NCBI GenBank assembly: GCA_003563005.1
Contig: PWTC01000084.1
Coordinates: 1-39,709, forward strand
Direction: 5' to 3'
Length of the DNA: 39,709 bases
DNA from: Candidatus Acetothermia bacterium
GTDB taxonomy: Bacteria; Bipolaricaulota; Bipolaricaulia; Bipolaricaulales; Bipolaricaulaceae
The position numbers were made by a program, and so were the translations under genes. Under the pieces are notes generated by a model, which saw only the letters and a program-made list of their open reading frames with translations, did no database searches and had not been told where the DNA came from. Below, piece after piece: positions 14,557 through 22,588 of the stretch (positions are counted from its first letter, which is position 1; every line of letters starts with the position of its first letter).

Positions 14557-16388
14557 CCGAGCTTCTCCAAGACACCCAGCGCAGCCCGCACGTCCTCCTC
14601 GGGAACCCACCGATCCAGGTCGAGCGAGAGTCGCTCTGCGATCTCGACCGGGTCTCGCCGCCCGTCGCACAGGTTGGCGGTGGCCTCGAGCAGGACGTTG
14701 AACCCCGCGGAGAGCTTCTCCTTGACCGTGTGGCGGTCCTCTTCAGGGAGATCGTCGATCCTCGCATAGGCGATGGGTCCGTCCTGAACACGGATCGGAC
14801 CGCCGGTCTCGCTGCGTCCCCGAGCGTCGGCGCCGAGGGCGCCTGCGATGCTCTGTAGCGCCCTCAGGTGCGTTGCGGGATCCCAGGGCTCGCCCAGTGC
14901 GCTCTGGGCGAAGGCTGCGTACGCCTCCGCGCGCGCCTGCTCGATGCCGAGGGCCAACTGCACGAACCGGCCGCGGGTCTTCGCACGCCCGCGGCCGAGC
15001 ACGCTGGCGCGGACAAGCCGATCCGCGGCGTAGCCGAGCAGCCAGTCCGCGAGTGTCCCGACCTCTCCGGTGAGCGAGGGGATCAGTGCCAGGCTCCCGG
15101 CGAGGACGCCGACCTGTTGGAGCCGACTGGCGTCGACACGATCGAGCCTGTCGAGGTGCGTATGCCACAGCGGATCGTCGTGGCCCAGCATGGTCGCCGG
15201 CACCCGGTACGGGGGAGCGTTGAACACCAGATGGTCGCTCCCCCCCATCGGTGGACCCAAGCGCCAGTGCAGTGGCCGTCGCGAACCCGTGGGGGCGAAG
15301 ACGTCCCCTCGGGCGGCGATGAGCCCCGCGAGGGGACCGAGCCAGGCGTTGAGCGGGCTCGGGGGTGTCGCCGGGGGCTGGGAGATGGTGAGGGGTGTCC
15401 CCACGCACTCGGGGGATTGCCCGACCATGTCGAGGTTCACCGCGTACCACGTACGTGCCAGCAGGGGGGAGTGTTCAACTGCCCATGGCAGGGTCCCGCT
15501 GAACTCGGGCACCCACAGGAGTCGGACTCCGTGGCCGAGCTCGTGCGTGCTCTGGAACGCGTGGAGAACGCGGGCGAGCTCTACGAGCAGCCCGCTTCCC
15601 GATGCGTTGTCGTTCGCGGATTGGCGCGGGTGGCAGAGGTGCGCGCACAGCAACACCTGATGGGCCTCTGTGTCGCCGAAGTGAGTCTCGATCACCGGTT
15701 GGGTGCCCGTCCCCAGGACGGCGTCGATCTCGCCTTGGAGCCGGACCGGATGCGAGGCGAGCGCGGCGATGAGCTCGTCGGCGACTCTACGTGAGATGGA
15801 GAAACCAGGCATCAGATCGTGTGCTTCCGGCCCCCGTGCGTAGTAGCCCTGGTACTGGATGAGGTCGTAGTCGGCTGAGGCGCGCTTGGAGTCCGGATAG
15901 ATCACGATTCCCACGGCGCCCCGCGCCGCCGCGGCCCGTGCCACCAGGCGCGCCCGGCCGTGGGCCAAGATGAGCTTGCCGGCCACCTCGCGCCCGGCGT
16001 AGTCAGCGTCGGTTGTCCCTTCGCCTACGTGAGCGAGCGGAGCGTCCACCTTTCCGCCGGGACTGTGGGCGACCACGGCCTGGGGCACGTCGTCGAACCG
16101 TACGAGAACGCGCGCCTGGGGTGTCACCTGGCGAAGCTCGCCCGAGCGCACCTCCCAAGTGTGCGGCATCGTCCAGCCGAACGCCTGGGTCGTGCCGTCC
16201 GCAGGCACGGGGTGGACCTTCGAGGCGATCCCGTGCGCTGCGAGCATGGCCTGCACATCCTCCGCGGCCGTCCACAGGCCGGGCGAGCCCTGGATCCTGT
16301 GGTGCCCCGCTATGCGTGCTACTGCATCATGCGCGCGCGCTCCGGAGATCTCCGAACAGATCCAATCGAGGGTTCCTCTGATGTCCAT
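14538..16388 (-). CDS. M28-family aminopeptidase with PA domain
   Basis: Zinc aminopeptidase-like protein of 616 residues. A PA (protease-associated) insert with AGKLILAHGRARLVARAAAARGAVGIVIYP is followed by the M28 core: AHLCHPRQSANDNASGSG with His250 or His253 and Asp260, NLDMVGQSPE, and a late HTHLDRLDR histidine. The last about 80 residues (PVEIAERLSL, EEDVRAALGVLEKLGYV) look like a winged-helix domain, as in DUF4910-type proteins. No clear signal peptide, so it is probably cytosolic. ATG 16388 (GAGAAGGGA upstream) is used; the frame stays open further but that part is antisense to the next gene. Confidence 0.82.
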   Translation of the reverse strand: MDIRGTLDWICSEISGARAHDAVARIAGHHRIQGSPGLWTAAEDVQAMLAAHGIASKVHPVPADGTTQAFGWTMPHTWEVRSGELRQVTPQARVLVRFDDVPQAVVAHSPGGKVDAPLAHVGEGTTDADYAGREVAGKLILAHGRARLVARAAAARGAVGIVIYPDSKRASADYDLIQYQGYYARGPEAHDLMPGFSISRRVADELIAALASHPVRLQGEIDAVLGTGTQPVIETHFGDTEAHQVLLCAHLCHPRQSANDNASGSGLLVELARVLHAFQSTHELGHGVRLLWVPEFSGTLPWAVEHSPLLARTWYAVNLDMVGQSPECVGTPLTISQPPATPPSPLNAWLGPLAGLIAARGDVFAPTGSRRPLHWRLGPPMGGSDHLVFNAPPYRVPATMLGHDDPLWHTHLDRLDRVDASRLQQVGVLAGSLALIPSLTGEVGTLADWLLGYAADRLVRASVLGRGRAKTRGRFVQLALGIEQARAEAYAAFAQSALGEPWDPATHLRALQSIAGALGADARGRSETGGPIRVQDGPIAYARIDDLPEEDRHTVKEKLSAGFNVLLEATANLCDGRRDPVEIAERLSLDLDRWVPEEDVRAALGVLEKLGYVSSP

Positions 16389-16427
16389 GCGACAGTCCCT
16401 TCTCCCGGGCACCGCCCCAGGAACCCG

Positions 16428-16456
16428 AGGATATGCCCTCAGGCGCCCTGAACCAA
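16428..16456 (-). promoter_or_regulatory. Sigma70-like promoter of the M28 peptidase
   Basis: Minus strand TTGGTT (16456-16451), 17 nt, TATCCT (16433-16428), leaving a leader of about 32 nt with a Shine-Dalgarno. This one is a leadered transcript. Confidence 0.5.
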
Positions 16457-16480
16457 CTGCGCTCGACCGGAGGAGGTAAG

Positions 16481-16564
16481 ATGGCCGCAGCGGTGTCGCG
16501 TCATGCCAGGCGGCGCCGCTGGGGGATGATCCGATGGGGTATACGCGTCCGAGCATCGTCGTGA
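16481..16564 (+). CDS. Possible 27-aa basic leader ORF upstream of DUF523/DUF1722 gene
   Basis: A 27-codon ORF (starts MAAAVSRHARRRRWG) follows a perfect GGAGGAGGT ribosome-binding site and overlaps the start of the next gene in another frame. It may couple translation into the downstream gene. It could also be accidental in GC-rich DNA. Confidence 0.35.
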   Translation: MAAAVSRHARRRRWGMIRWGIRVRASS

Positions 16565-17499
16565 GCAAGTGTCTGGGCTTCGCGCACTGCCGCTTCAACG
16601 GCCTGACCATCCACTCCGATGCCGTGGCCGCGATGGTCCCGCATGTGGACTTCGTGCCCGTGTGCCCGGAGATGGAGATCGGCCTTGGGGTGCCGCGCGA
16701 TCCGGTGCGGATCCTTCGCCGCGGTGGAGGGGAGCGGCTCGTCCAGCCGGAAACAGGACGCGATGTCACCGATGAGATGCGGAAGTTCGCTGATCGCTTC
16801 CTCACCGGGCAGGCACACGTGGAGGGGGTCATCCTCAAGAATCGCTCACCCTCTTGCGGCATTACCGATGTGAAAATCTACACCAAGACCGAGAAGGCGC
16901 CCGCCGTGGGTCGCACCGCGGGCTTCTTCGGGCGCGCAGTGCTCGAGCGGTTCGGGGAACTCGCCGTCGAGGACGAAGGCAGGATCACGAACTTTCGCAT
17001 ACGGGAGCACTTTCTGACGAAGGCGTTCACGCTGGCGGCGTTCCGGCAGGTGGCGGCGGCGGGCCCGATGAGAGAGCTCGTTGCCTTCCAGACGCGCAAC
17101 AAGCTACTGCTCATGAGCTACAGCCAGGTCGAGCTCAGGGCGCTCGGGAGGATCGTGGCCAACCAGGAGCACCGGCCGTGGGAAGAAGTGGTGCAAGCGT
17201 ATCGGGATCACCTGATCCGTGCGCTCGCTCGCCCTCCGCGGCGGACCTCGGCGGTGAACGTCGCCCAGCACGCGTTTGGCTATGTATCCCGTGACCTTTC
17301 GCCGGCCGAGCGGGACTATTTCCTCGATGTGCTTGAGAAGTACCGACTGGGTCGGCAGCCGTTGAGCGTGCCCGTGGGGCTGCTCGGCGCTTGGGTGACC
17401 CGCTTTGGCGTCGAGTACCTGGCCGACCAGACCTTCTTCGCGCCGTACCCGGAGGAACTCGTCGAGATCACCGACTCGGGTAAGGGTCGAGATTTCTAG
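16534..17499 (+). CDS. DUF523-DUF1722 protein (YbgA-like)
   Basis: Two-domain protein of 321 residues. The N-terminal DUF523 part (SKCLGFAHCRFNG, PVCPEMEIGLGVPRDPVRI, LKNRSPSCG) has conserved cysteines at CLG, VCPE and SCG; recent family knowledge links such DUF523 (TudS-type) cysteines to a [4Fe-4S] cluster used in thiouracil desulfuration. The C-terminal DUF1722 part follows from about residue 190 (LLLMSYSQVELRALGRIVAN). E. coli ybgA sits next to phr, and the same pairing is seen here. ATG 16534 matches the family N-terminus. The activity of this protein is inferred. Confidence 0.9.
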   Translation: MGYTRPSIVVSKCLGFAHCRFNGLTIHSDAVAAMVPHVDFVPVCPEMEIGLGVPRDPVRILRRGGGERLVQPETGRDVTDEMRKFADRFLTGQAHVEGVILKNRSPSCGITDVKIYTKTEKAPAVGRTAGFFGRAVLERFGELAVEDEGRITNFRIREHFLTKAFTLAAFRQVAAAGPMRELVAFQTRNKLLLMSYSQVELRALGRIVANQEHRPWEEVVQAYRDHLIRALARPPRRTSAVNVAQHAFGYVSRDLSPAERDYFLDVLEKYRLGRQPLSVPVGLLGAWVTRFGVEYLADQTFFAPYPEELVEITDSGKGRDF

Positions 17500-17509
17500 C
17501 CCTTCCGCC

Positions 17510-18889
17510 GTGATCCAGCCTGACCGGGTGCACGTGTTGAAGGCGAGCGGCGAGCACAGCGGCCGTTACGTGCTCTACTGGATGCAGGCCGCGCAGCGGG
17601 CCGAGTGCAATCCGGCGCTCGAATACGCGGTCCGCGAGGCGGATGCCCGGCGCCTGCCGGTCGTCGTCTGCTTCGGCCTCACGGGCCGCTACCCCGAGGC
17701 GAACCTGCGCCACTACGCATTTCTCATCGACGGCCTGCGCGACGTGGCCCGGCGCCTCGCCGAGCGCGGCATCGGCTTCCTCCTGAGGGTTGGGTCTCCG
17801 GCGTCGGTGACGGCCGAGCTCGCGCTCGACGCGGCCCTGCTGATCGTCGATCGCGGCTATCTCGCCCACCAGCGAGTCTGGCGGCGCCAACTGGCCGATG
17901 CGGTCGCCTGCCCTGTGGTGGAGATCGAGGGCGAGGTGGTGGTGCCGGTCAAGACCGCCTACCCGCGCGAGGCGTACAGCGCGGCCGTGCTGCGGCGGAA
18001 GATCGGCCCGATGCTGGAGCGATTTCTCGTGCCGCTCGAGACTCGGGGGCCCGAGACACGGGCGGACAGGCTCGATCTGGGGGACCTCCCCGACTGGACG
18101 GGATTGCTCGATGCGTTGGACGTCGACCGCGCGGTGGCGCCCGTCCCGGGGGTGGAAGGGGGGACGGAGGCAGGCATGGCCTTGCTGGAGGGCTTCGTGG
18201 AGTCGAGGCTCGCGGACTACGCCGAACGCCGCAACGATCCGGCCGAAGACCGCCAGTCCGGCTTGAGCCCCTACCTGCACTTCGGGCACGTCGCGCCCGT
18301 CCGGATCGCCTCGCGGGTCGCCCAGGCCGGAGGACCCGGTGCGGAAGCGTTCCTCGAGGAGCTGATCGTCCGGCGCGAGCTTGCCGTGAACTACGTCTGG
18401 TACAGTCATGCGTACGATGTCTTGGACGGGCTACCGGCCTGGGCGCGGGCGACGCTCGAGGCCCATGCGGGGGATCCCCGGGAGCACGTGTACACGGTCG
18501 CGCAGTTCGAGCAGGCCGAGACGCACGATCCTTACTGGAACGCGGCCCAGAAGGAACTCCGCGTGACGGGCCGCATGCACGGGTACATGCGGATGTACTG
18601 GGGCAAGAAGATCCTCGAGTGGAGCCCGACTCCGGAGGCGGCGCTCGATGTGGCGCTGCGGCTCAACAACCGCTACGGGCTCGACGGTCGGGACCCGAAC
18701 TCGTATGCCGGGGTGGCGTGGTGCCTGGGCAAACACGACCGGCCGTGGAAGGAGCGCCCGATCTTCGGCACGGTGCGGTACATGAACGCCGCCGGGCTGG
18801 AGCGCAAGTTCGACATCGGTGCCTACGTCGCCCGCATCGGACTCTTGGGGTCAGGTCTTGCATTGCAGCACGCAAAACACCGCGTTTAG
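17510..18889 (+). CDS. phr: Class II CPD photolyase
   Basis: FAD-dependent deoxyribodipyrimidine photolyase that repairs cyclobutane pyrimidine dimers using light, 459 residues. Class II signatures: YWMQAAQRAECNPALEYA near residue 25, RMHGYMRMYWGKKILEW, NNRYGLDGRDPNSYAG and RPIFGTVRYMNAAGLERKFD. The GTG 17510 start, 10 nt after the DUF1722 stop, is chosen since homology begins there. The natural C-terminus seems to end near AYVARIG; the last 13 residues (GSGLALQHAKHRV) and the stop codon are supplied by a REP-like palindromic element that begins at 18847. The active site should be unaffected. Confidence 0.92.
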   Translation: MIQPDRVHVLKASGEHSGRYVLYWMQAAQRAECNPALEYAVREADARRLPVVVCFGLTGRYPEANLRHYAFLIDGLRDVARRLAERGIGFLLRVGSPASVTAELALDAALLIVDRGYLAHQRVWRRQLADAVACPVVEIEGEVVVPVKTAYPREAYSAAVLRRKIGPMLERFLVPLETRGPETRADRLDLGDLPDWTGLLDALDVDRAVAPVPGVEGGTEAGMALLEGFVESRLADYAERRNDPAEDRQSGLSPYLHFGHVAPVRIASRVAQAGGPGAEAFLEELIVRRELAVNYVWYSHAYDVLDGLPAWARATLEAHAGDPREHVYTVAQFEQAETHDPYWNAAQKELRVTGRMHGYMRMYWGKKILEWSPTPEAALDVALRLNNRYGLDGRDPNSYAGVAWCLGKHDRPWKERPIFGTVRYMNAAGLERKFDIGAYVARIGLLGSGLALQHAKHRV

Positions 18890-18972
18890 CACCCAAATGA
18901 TTGGGAGGCCGTGGCCAGCACGGCTGTAGCTTGTGCGAGGCACGGGGATGCTGCAATGCAAGACCTGACCCC
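18847..18972. repeat. 126-bp palindromic REP/MITE-like element
   Basis: Perfect 24-bp terminal inverted repeats (18847-18870 and 18949-18972; outer part GGGGTCAGGTCTTGCATTGC) enclose two smaller hairpins: CCCAA/TTGGG with an ATGA loop, and GCCGTG/CACGGC. It lies between the convergent photolyase and dcd genes, runs into the photolyase reading frame and stops 6 nt short of dcd. Such palindromes are typical of RAYT-mobilised REP units; no RAYT transposase is in the window. It could also act as a bidirectional terminator. Confidence 0.8.
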
Positions 18973-18978
18973 GGTTCC

Positions 18979-19539
18979 TCAGTACGGGAGCGTCACGCCC
19001 GGCTGATCCTGATAGCCGCCCCCGGATTCCTTCTCCGAGTAGGTACGGCCGGGGCGTGCCCCGCGGAAGAACACGACCTGGGAGATCCCTTGCCCTATGT
19101 GCATGCGTATGGGAAGCGGTGACAGATTCGCCAGCTCCAGCGTGAGGCGGCCGATCCAACCCGGCTCGAGCGGGGTGACGTTGACCAGAAGGCCGCAGCG
19201 GGCGTAGGAGCTCTTCCCCCAGGCAACACCCACGACGTCTTCGGGCATGTGGAAGGTCTCCACCGACTCGGCGAGGACCTGGGAGTTGGGGGCCAGCTCG
19301 AACACACGGTCTGCCTCCACGTGGCGGAAGTGGGCCCGCGGAAAGTCGACAGGGTCCAGTACCGCGTTCACCCCCCCCAAGGGAACCAGAAACCTTCTAC
19401 CCAGGCGCAGGTCGTACCCGAAGCTGCCCAGGCCCCACGAGGGCTTGCCCTCCTGGCGCTCCACGAAGGGGTCGAGCATCGGCGGTGAGATCTTGCACAG
19501 TGCGGTGATCTCGCGGTCGGACAGGATGGAGTAGCTCAC
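18979..19539 (-). CDS. dcd: dCTP deaminase
   Basis: Trimeric dCTP deaminase (or bifunctional dCTP deaminase-dUTPase), 186 residues, feeding dUTP/dUMP to thymidylate synthesis. Family signatures: GSFGYDLRLGRRF, SSYARCGLLVNVTPLEPGW, GRLTLELANLSPLPIRMHIGQGISQVVFF, and a C-terminal YSEKESGGGYQDQPG lid. The GTG start overlaps the thyX stop by 2 nt (GTGA), so the two are cotranscribed. A longer upstream frame is antisense or within thyX and is not used. Confidence 0.93.
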   Translation of the reverse strand: MSYSILSDREITALCKISPPMLDPFVERQEGKPSWGLGSFGYDLRLGRRFLVPLGGVNAVLDPVDFPRAHFRHVEADRVFELAPNSQVLAESVETFHMPEDVVGVAWGKSSYARCGLLVNVTPLEPGWIGRLTLELANLSPLPIRMHIGQGISQVVFFRGARPGRTYSEKESGGGYQDQPGVTLPY

Positions 19540-20123
19540 TCGGACACCTCCAGGTCTTCGAACACCGCTGCTGCTTGTTCCTTGAGCAGCTTGAGCATCC
19601 CGCGCGCGAGGTCGCGGATCTCCCACTGGGCATGGCCGGATCCCCTGAGGGCGATGATGTGCCGTGCCTCGCGGAAGTTGACGCACATGGCGAGTGCTGT
19701 GCTCGCGCCGATGGGAAGGACATACCGAGCGTCCTCTTTCGGGACGCCCTCTGCGACCAGCCTCTCGTAGAGCGCCACGGCCTCGTCGTACAGACGCTCG
19801 ACGGCCTGTTTCGAGTTCGAATCGGCGATCGAACGGGGAGTGACGAGCGGCCGGTCTCGCACGTCCACGTAGCGCTGGGACTCCTGTACGAAGCTGGCCA
19901 ACCGATGCCGGGTGAGCTGGTTGGCGCATGCCCGGGACAGCCCCTCGACCACGAACGTGGCCTGAGCGAACTCGAGCACCGAGAGGTGTCCCCAGCGGAT
20001 CAGTCGGCGCACGAGATCCGCGTCTGCCTCGGGGCCGGTGCCCTCGCTGCGGTGGCTGATCCTGGCGCAGCGTGCGATGTGCCCGATGGCGTCCGGTGTG
20101 ACGTGCACAAGCTCCACGTTCAT
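19536..20123 (-). CDS. thyX: Flavin-dependent thymidylate synthase
   Basis: ThyX converts dUMP to dTMP using FAD, NADPH and methylene-THF. The 195 residues contain the signature RHRx7S (RHRLASFVQESQRY), an N-terminal ISHRSE segment and LPIGASTALAMCVNFREARHII typical of the family. ATG 20123 has no clear Shine-Dalgarno; a TATTAT box 10 nt upstream sits at the edge of the palindromic repeat, so the mRNA may be leaderless. With dcd it forms a dCTP to dTMP module. Confidence 0.94.
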   Translation of the reverse strand: MNVELVHVTPDAIGHIARCARISHRSEGTGPEADADLVRRLIRWGHLSVLEFAQATFVVEGLSRACANQLTRHRLASFVQESQRYVDVRDRPLVTPRSIADSNSKQAVERLYDEAVALYERLVAEGVPKEDARYVLPIGASTALAMCVNFREARHIIALRGSGHAQWEIRDLARGMLKLLKEQAAAVFEDLEVSE

Positions 20124-20140
20124 GCTGGAGTAGATAATAA

Positions 20141-20247
20141 GGGGACAGGCTGGTTTTCGCGAAGCGAAAACCAGCCTGTCCCCCTCTCGCGAAGCGAAAA
20201 CCAACCTGTCCCCCTCTCGCGAAGCGAAAACCAGCCTGTCCCCTTTT
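20141..20247. repeat. Palindrome plus three 30-bp tandem repeats
   Basis: A 20-bp arm (20141-20160) pairs perfectly with 20164-20183 around a GAA loop. The right arm is part of a 30-bp unit (CGCGAAGCGAAAACC, then AGCCTGTCCCC) repeated at 20158-20187, 20188-20217 (one A/G change) and 20218-20247, the last ending in TTTT. It lies between the divergent thyX and trmI-like genes, so it may alter both promoters. It resembles an expanded REP unit, not a CRISPR: there are no spacers. Confidence 0.85.
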
Positions 20248-20261
20248 ACAATGGTGGGGTG

Positions 20262-21056
20262 ATGCGACCCTTGGAGTACGGAGAGGACGTCATGGTGTGC
20301 CTTGTCGGTCGTGAGAAATCCTTCCTGGTCACGCTCGAGCCCGGCGGGATGCTCCACAGCCATCGGGGGACCGTGTCCCACGACGCGCTGGTCGGGCGTC
20401 CTGCGGGCTCCCTCGTCCAGTCCAACCTGGGCGACTGGTTCATGGCCCTGCGGCCGCGGGTGGTCGATCGCATGTTCAAGGTGCGGCGGCGGACCCAGAT
20501 CGTGTACCCCAAGGACGCCGGGTGGATCGTGATGGCGCTCGATCTGAAATGCGGAGACAGGGTGATCGAGATGGGCACCGGGTCCGGTGCGTTGACGATC
20601 TTGCTGGCGCAGTTCGTCGGGCCCCAGGGACGTGTGTACACCTTCGACCAGGACGCTTAGCACCTGGAGAACGGCCTCGCCAACGTGGCCCGCGCTGGGC
20701 TCGGAGAGCGCGTGGAAGGTCAAGTGCTGTCCGCCGGGGAGCCGTTCCCTGTGTACGGTGTCGACGCGGTGTTCCTGGATCTCCCTGAGCCCTGGGAAGC
20801 GGTCCGCGCGGCCAGGGAGGCCATGGTGCCGGGGGCTCCATTGGCGCTTCTCGTGCCGACCGCCGAGCAGCTCAAGGCTTCGTTCGCCGGCCTTCAAGAC
20901 GCCGGCTTCTCGAGGATCGAGGCGGTGGAGCTTCTGGAGCGGCGGATGCTCGTGCGCTGGAAGGAGGGTGTCCGCCCTTCGGAGCGCATGGTGGGGTTCA
21001 CCGCCTACTTGGTCTCAGCACGCTCTACCCCGCCCCGCGAGGCGGGCGTCCCGTAG
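20262..21056 (+). pseudogene. tRNA (adenine-58-N1)-methyltransferase-like gene with in-frame TAG
   Basis: TrmI-like SAM-dependent methyltransferase that would make m1A58 in tRNA. Reading from ATG 20262, all family segments are present in one frame: TQIVYPKDAGWIVMALDL, the SAM motif IEMGTGSGALTILLA, VFLDLPEPWEAV and RMLVRWKEGVRPSERMVGFTAYLV. Codon 133 is TAG (20658-20660) right after YTFDQDA, at a position where the family has an ordinary residue; a GAG, CAG or AAG codon is one base away. There is no frameshift. Either it is a nonsense-inactivated gene, a sequencing error or a readthrough case. The 3' end overlaps hyuB by 52 nt. Confidence 0.85.
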
Positions 21057-22588
21057 CCGCCGCCTCCCGGCGTGCGCACCGAGATCACCCCGTCCGGTGC
21101 CACCTCCACAGTGCCCTTGGCCGGAAGGCGGCGGGGCGCTTCGCCCTCGATCATGAGCCAGTCCTCCCCCGGCGATCCCGGCTCTCCGCCAGCCAGTCCG
21201 TAGGGTCTGCCCACTCTGCGGTCGGCGAGGAGCGAGACGGTGGCCGTATGGCCAAGGACGCGAATATCGCGCCGCAGCCCGTCTCCCCCGCGGCGGACCC
21301 CGGCGCCGCCTGTTCCCGGCCGGAGCTCGTAGCGCTCGACGCGAAGCGGATAGGCGAGTTCCAGGGCCTCGATCGGGGTGTTGAGCGTGTTGGTCATGTG
21401 ACTGTGCCGGCCGCTCAACCCGTCTTGGTCCGGCAATGCCCCCGCTCCCCCGGCGATCGTCTCGTAGAAGCTGTAGGGGGTGCCGTCGTCGGCACGCACA
21501 CCGCCGAGCGTCAGATTGTTCATGGTGCCCTGGCTCGCTGCGGGCACCCGATCGGGCACGGCCTGGGCGAACGCCCCGAAGACGACATCCACGATGCGTT
21601 GCGAAAGCTCGAGGTTCCCGCCTCCGACCGGGGCGGGGTGCACGGCGTTCACCACGGTTCCCTTTGGGGCGATGATCCTCACGCCGCGCCACGCGCCGTC
21701 GTTGGGCGGGACGCCCGGATCGAGCACGGTGCGGAGGCAGTAGTAGACCGCCGAGGCGGTCACCGCGAGCGGCGCGTTGACGGGGGCGCGCGTCTGGGGA
21801 GAGCTCCCGGCGAAATCGATCGTCAGGCCCGCAGCCTCGCGGGTGATCACTACGCGGACGCGCTGCCCTTCGTCGAGCGTGTCCTCGAAAGCCCAGGAGC
21901 CGACGGGCAGCATGCCGATGGCCTCGGTCATCCTGCGTTCGGCGTAGGCCATGAGGGCGTCCATCCCTTCGGCCAGGATCCCAGGCCCATACCGATCGGC
22001 GAGGCCGGCCAGCCTGTGGGCGCCGACATGGACTGCAGCGAGTTGGGCACGCAGGTCCCCGGCGCGCTCGAGCGGCGTGCGCACGTTGGCAAGGAGCACC
22101 CTCCACAGGTCATCGTCGAGCTTCCCGGCGCGCCAGAGGCGCACAGGAGGCAGGATCAGGCCCTCCTGGTAGATCTCCGTTGCCCCTGCGGGCAGGCTCC
22201 CAGGCGTCGTGCCCCCCACATCGGCATGGTGGGCGCGTGCAGCCACGTAGCCCAGGAGACTGCCCCTCAAGAACACCGGGGCGACGAAGGTGAGGTCGGG
22301 GAGGTGGGCCCCTCCATGGTAGGGGTCGTTGAGCACGATCACGTCGCCGGACTGAGGGTCGGGGCAGGAGGCCACGGCAGCGGCGACCGAGAAGGGCATC
22401 GCCCCCAGGTGCACGGGTATGTCCTCTGCCTGGGCCGCCATCCGGCCGCGTGGGTCGAAGACCGCGCATGAGCAGTCGCGCCGTTCCTTGATGTTGGGCG
22501 AGTAGGCGCTGCGGACGAGCGCCGCGGACATCTCCTCGGCCACGCCGGCGAGCGCGTGGCCGAGCACGGACAGGGTCACCGGGTCCAT
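21005..22588 (-). CDS. hyuB: Hydantoinase B / oxoprolinase beta-type subunit
   Basis: HyuB-family subunit, 527 residues, which with HyuA forms an ATP-dependent hydantoinase, 5-oxoprolinase or related cyclic-amide/acetone-carboxylase-like enzyme. It shows the family N-terminus DPVTLSVLGHALAGVAEEM, RSAYSPNIKERRDCSCAVFD, GDVIVLNDPYHGGAHLPDLT, ARAHHADVGG, and a Gly-rich end (TPGGGGYGTP). The ATG at 22588 lies inside the hyuA end, 13 nt overlapping. Longer N-terminal frames are not supported. Substrate unknown. Confidence 0.9.
   Translation of the reverse strand: MDPVTLSVLGHALAGVAEEMSAALVRSAYSPNIKERRDCSCAVFDPRGRMAAQAEDIPVHLGAMPFSVAAAVASCPDPQSGDVIVLNDPYHGGAHLPDLTFVAPVFLRGSLLGYVAARAHHADVGGTTPGSLPAGATEIYQEGLILPPVRLWRAGKLDDDLWRVLLANVRTPLERAGDLRAQLAAVHVGAHRLAGLADRYGPGILAEGMDALMAYAERRMTEAIGMLPVGSWAFEDTLDEGQRVRVVITREAAGLTIDFAGSSPQTRAPVNAPLAVTASAVYYCLRTVLDPGVPPNDGAWRGVRIIAPKGTVVNAVHPAPVGGGNLELSQRIVDVVFGAFAQAVPDRVPAASQGTMNNLTLGGVRADDGTPYSFYETIAGGAGALPDQDGLSGRHSHMTNTLNTPIEALELAYPLRVERYELRPGTGGAGVRRGGDGLRRDIRVLGHTATVSLLADRRVGRPYGLAGGEPGSPGEDWLMIEGEAPRRLPAKGTVEVAPDGVISVRTPGGGGYGTPASRGGVERAETK

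Noticed and set aside
16389-16862. N-terminal extension of the M28 peptidase
   Set aside because: The frame is open but it is antisense to the DUF523/DUF1722 gene and upstream of a good ATG with Shine-Dalgarno and promoter.
19540-19929. N-terminal extension of dcd
   Set aside because: dCTP deaminase homology starts at the GTG overlapping the thyX stop; the extension lies inside thyX in a different frame.
20158-20247. CRISPR array
   Set aside because: The three units are contiguous 30-mers with no spacers and contain an internal palindrome, and no cas genes are present.
20658-20660. TAG read as pyrrolysine or reassigned codon
   Set aside because: Several intact genes here end in TAG (e.g. 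7507, 18889, 29984, 32912, 35055), so TAG is a normal stop; no Pyl genes are seen.
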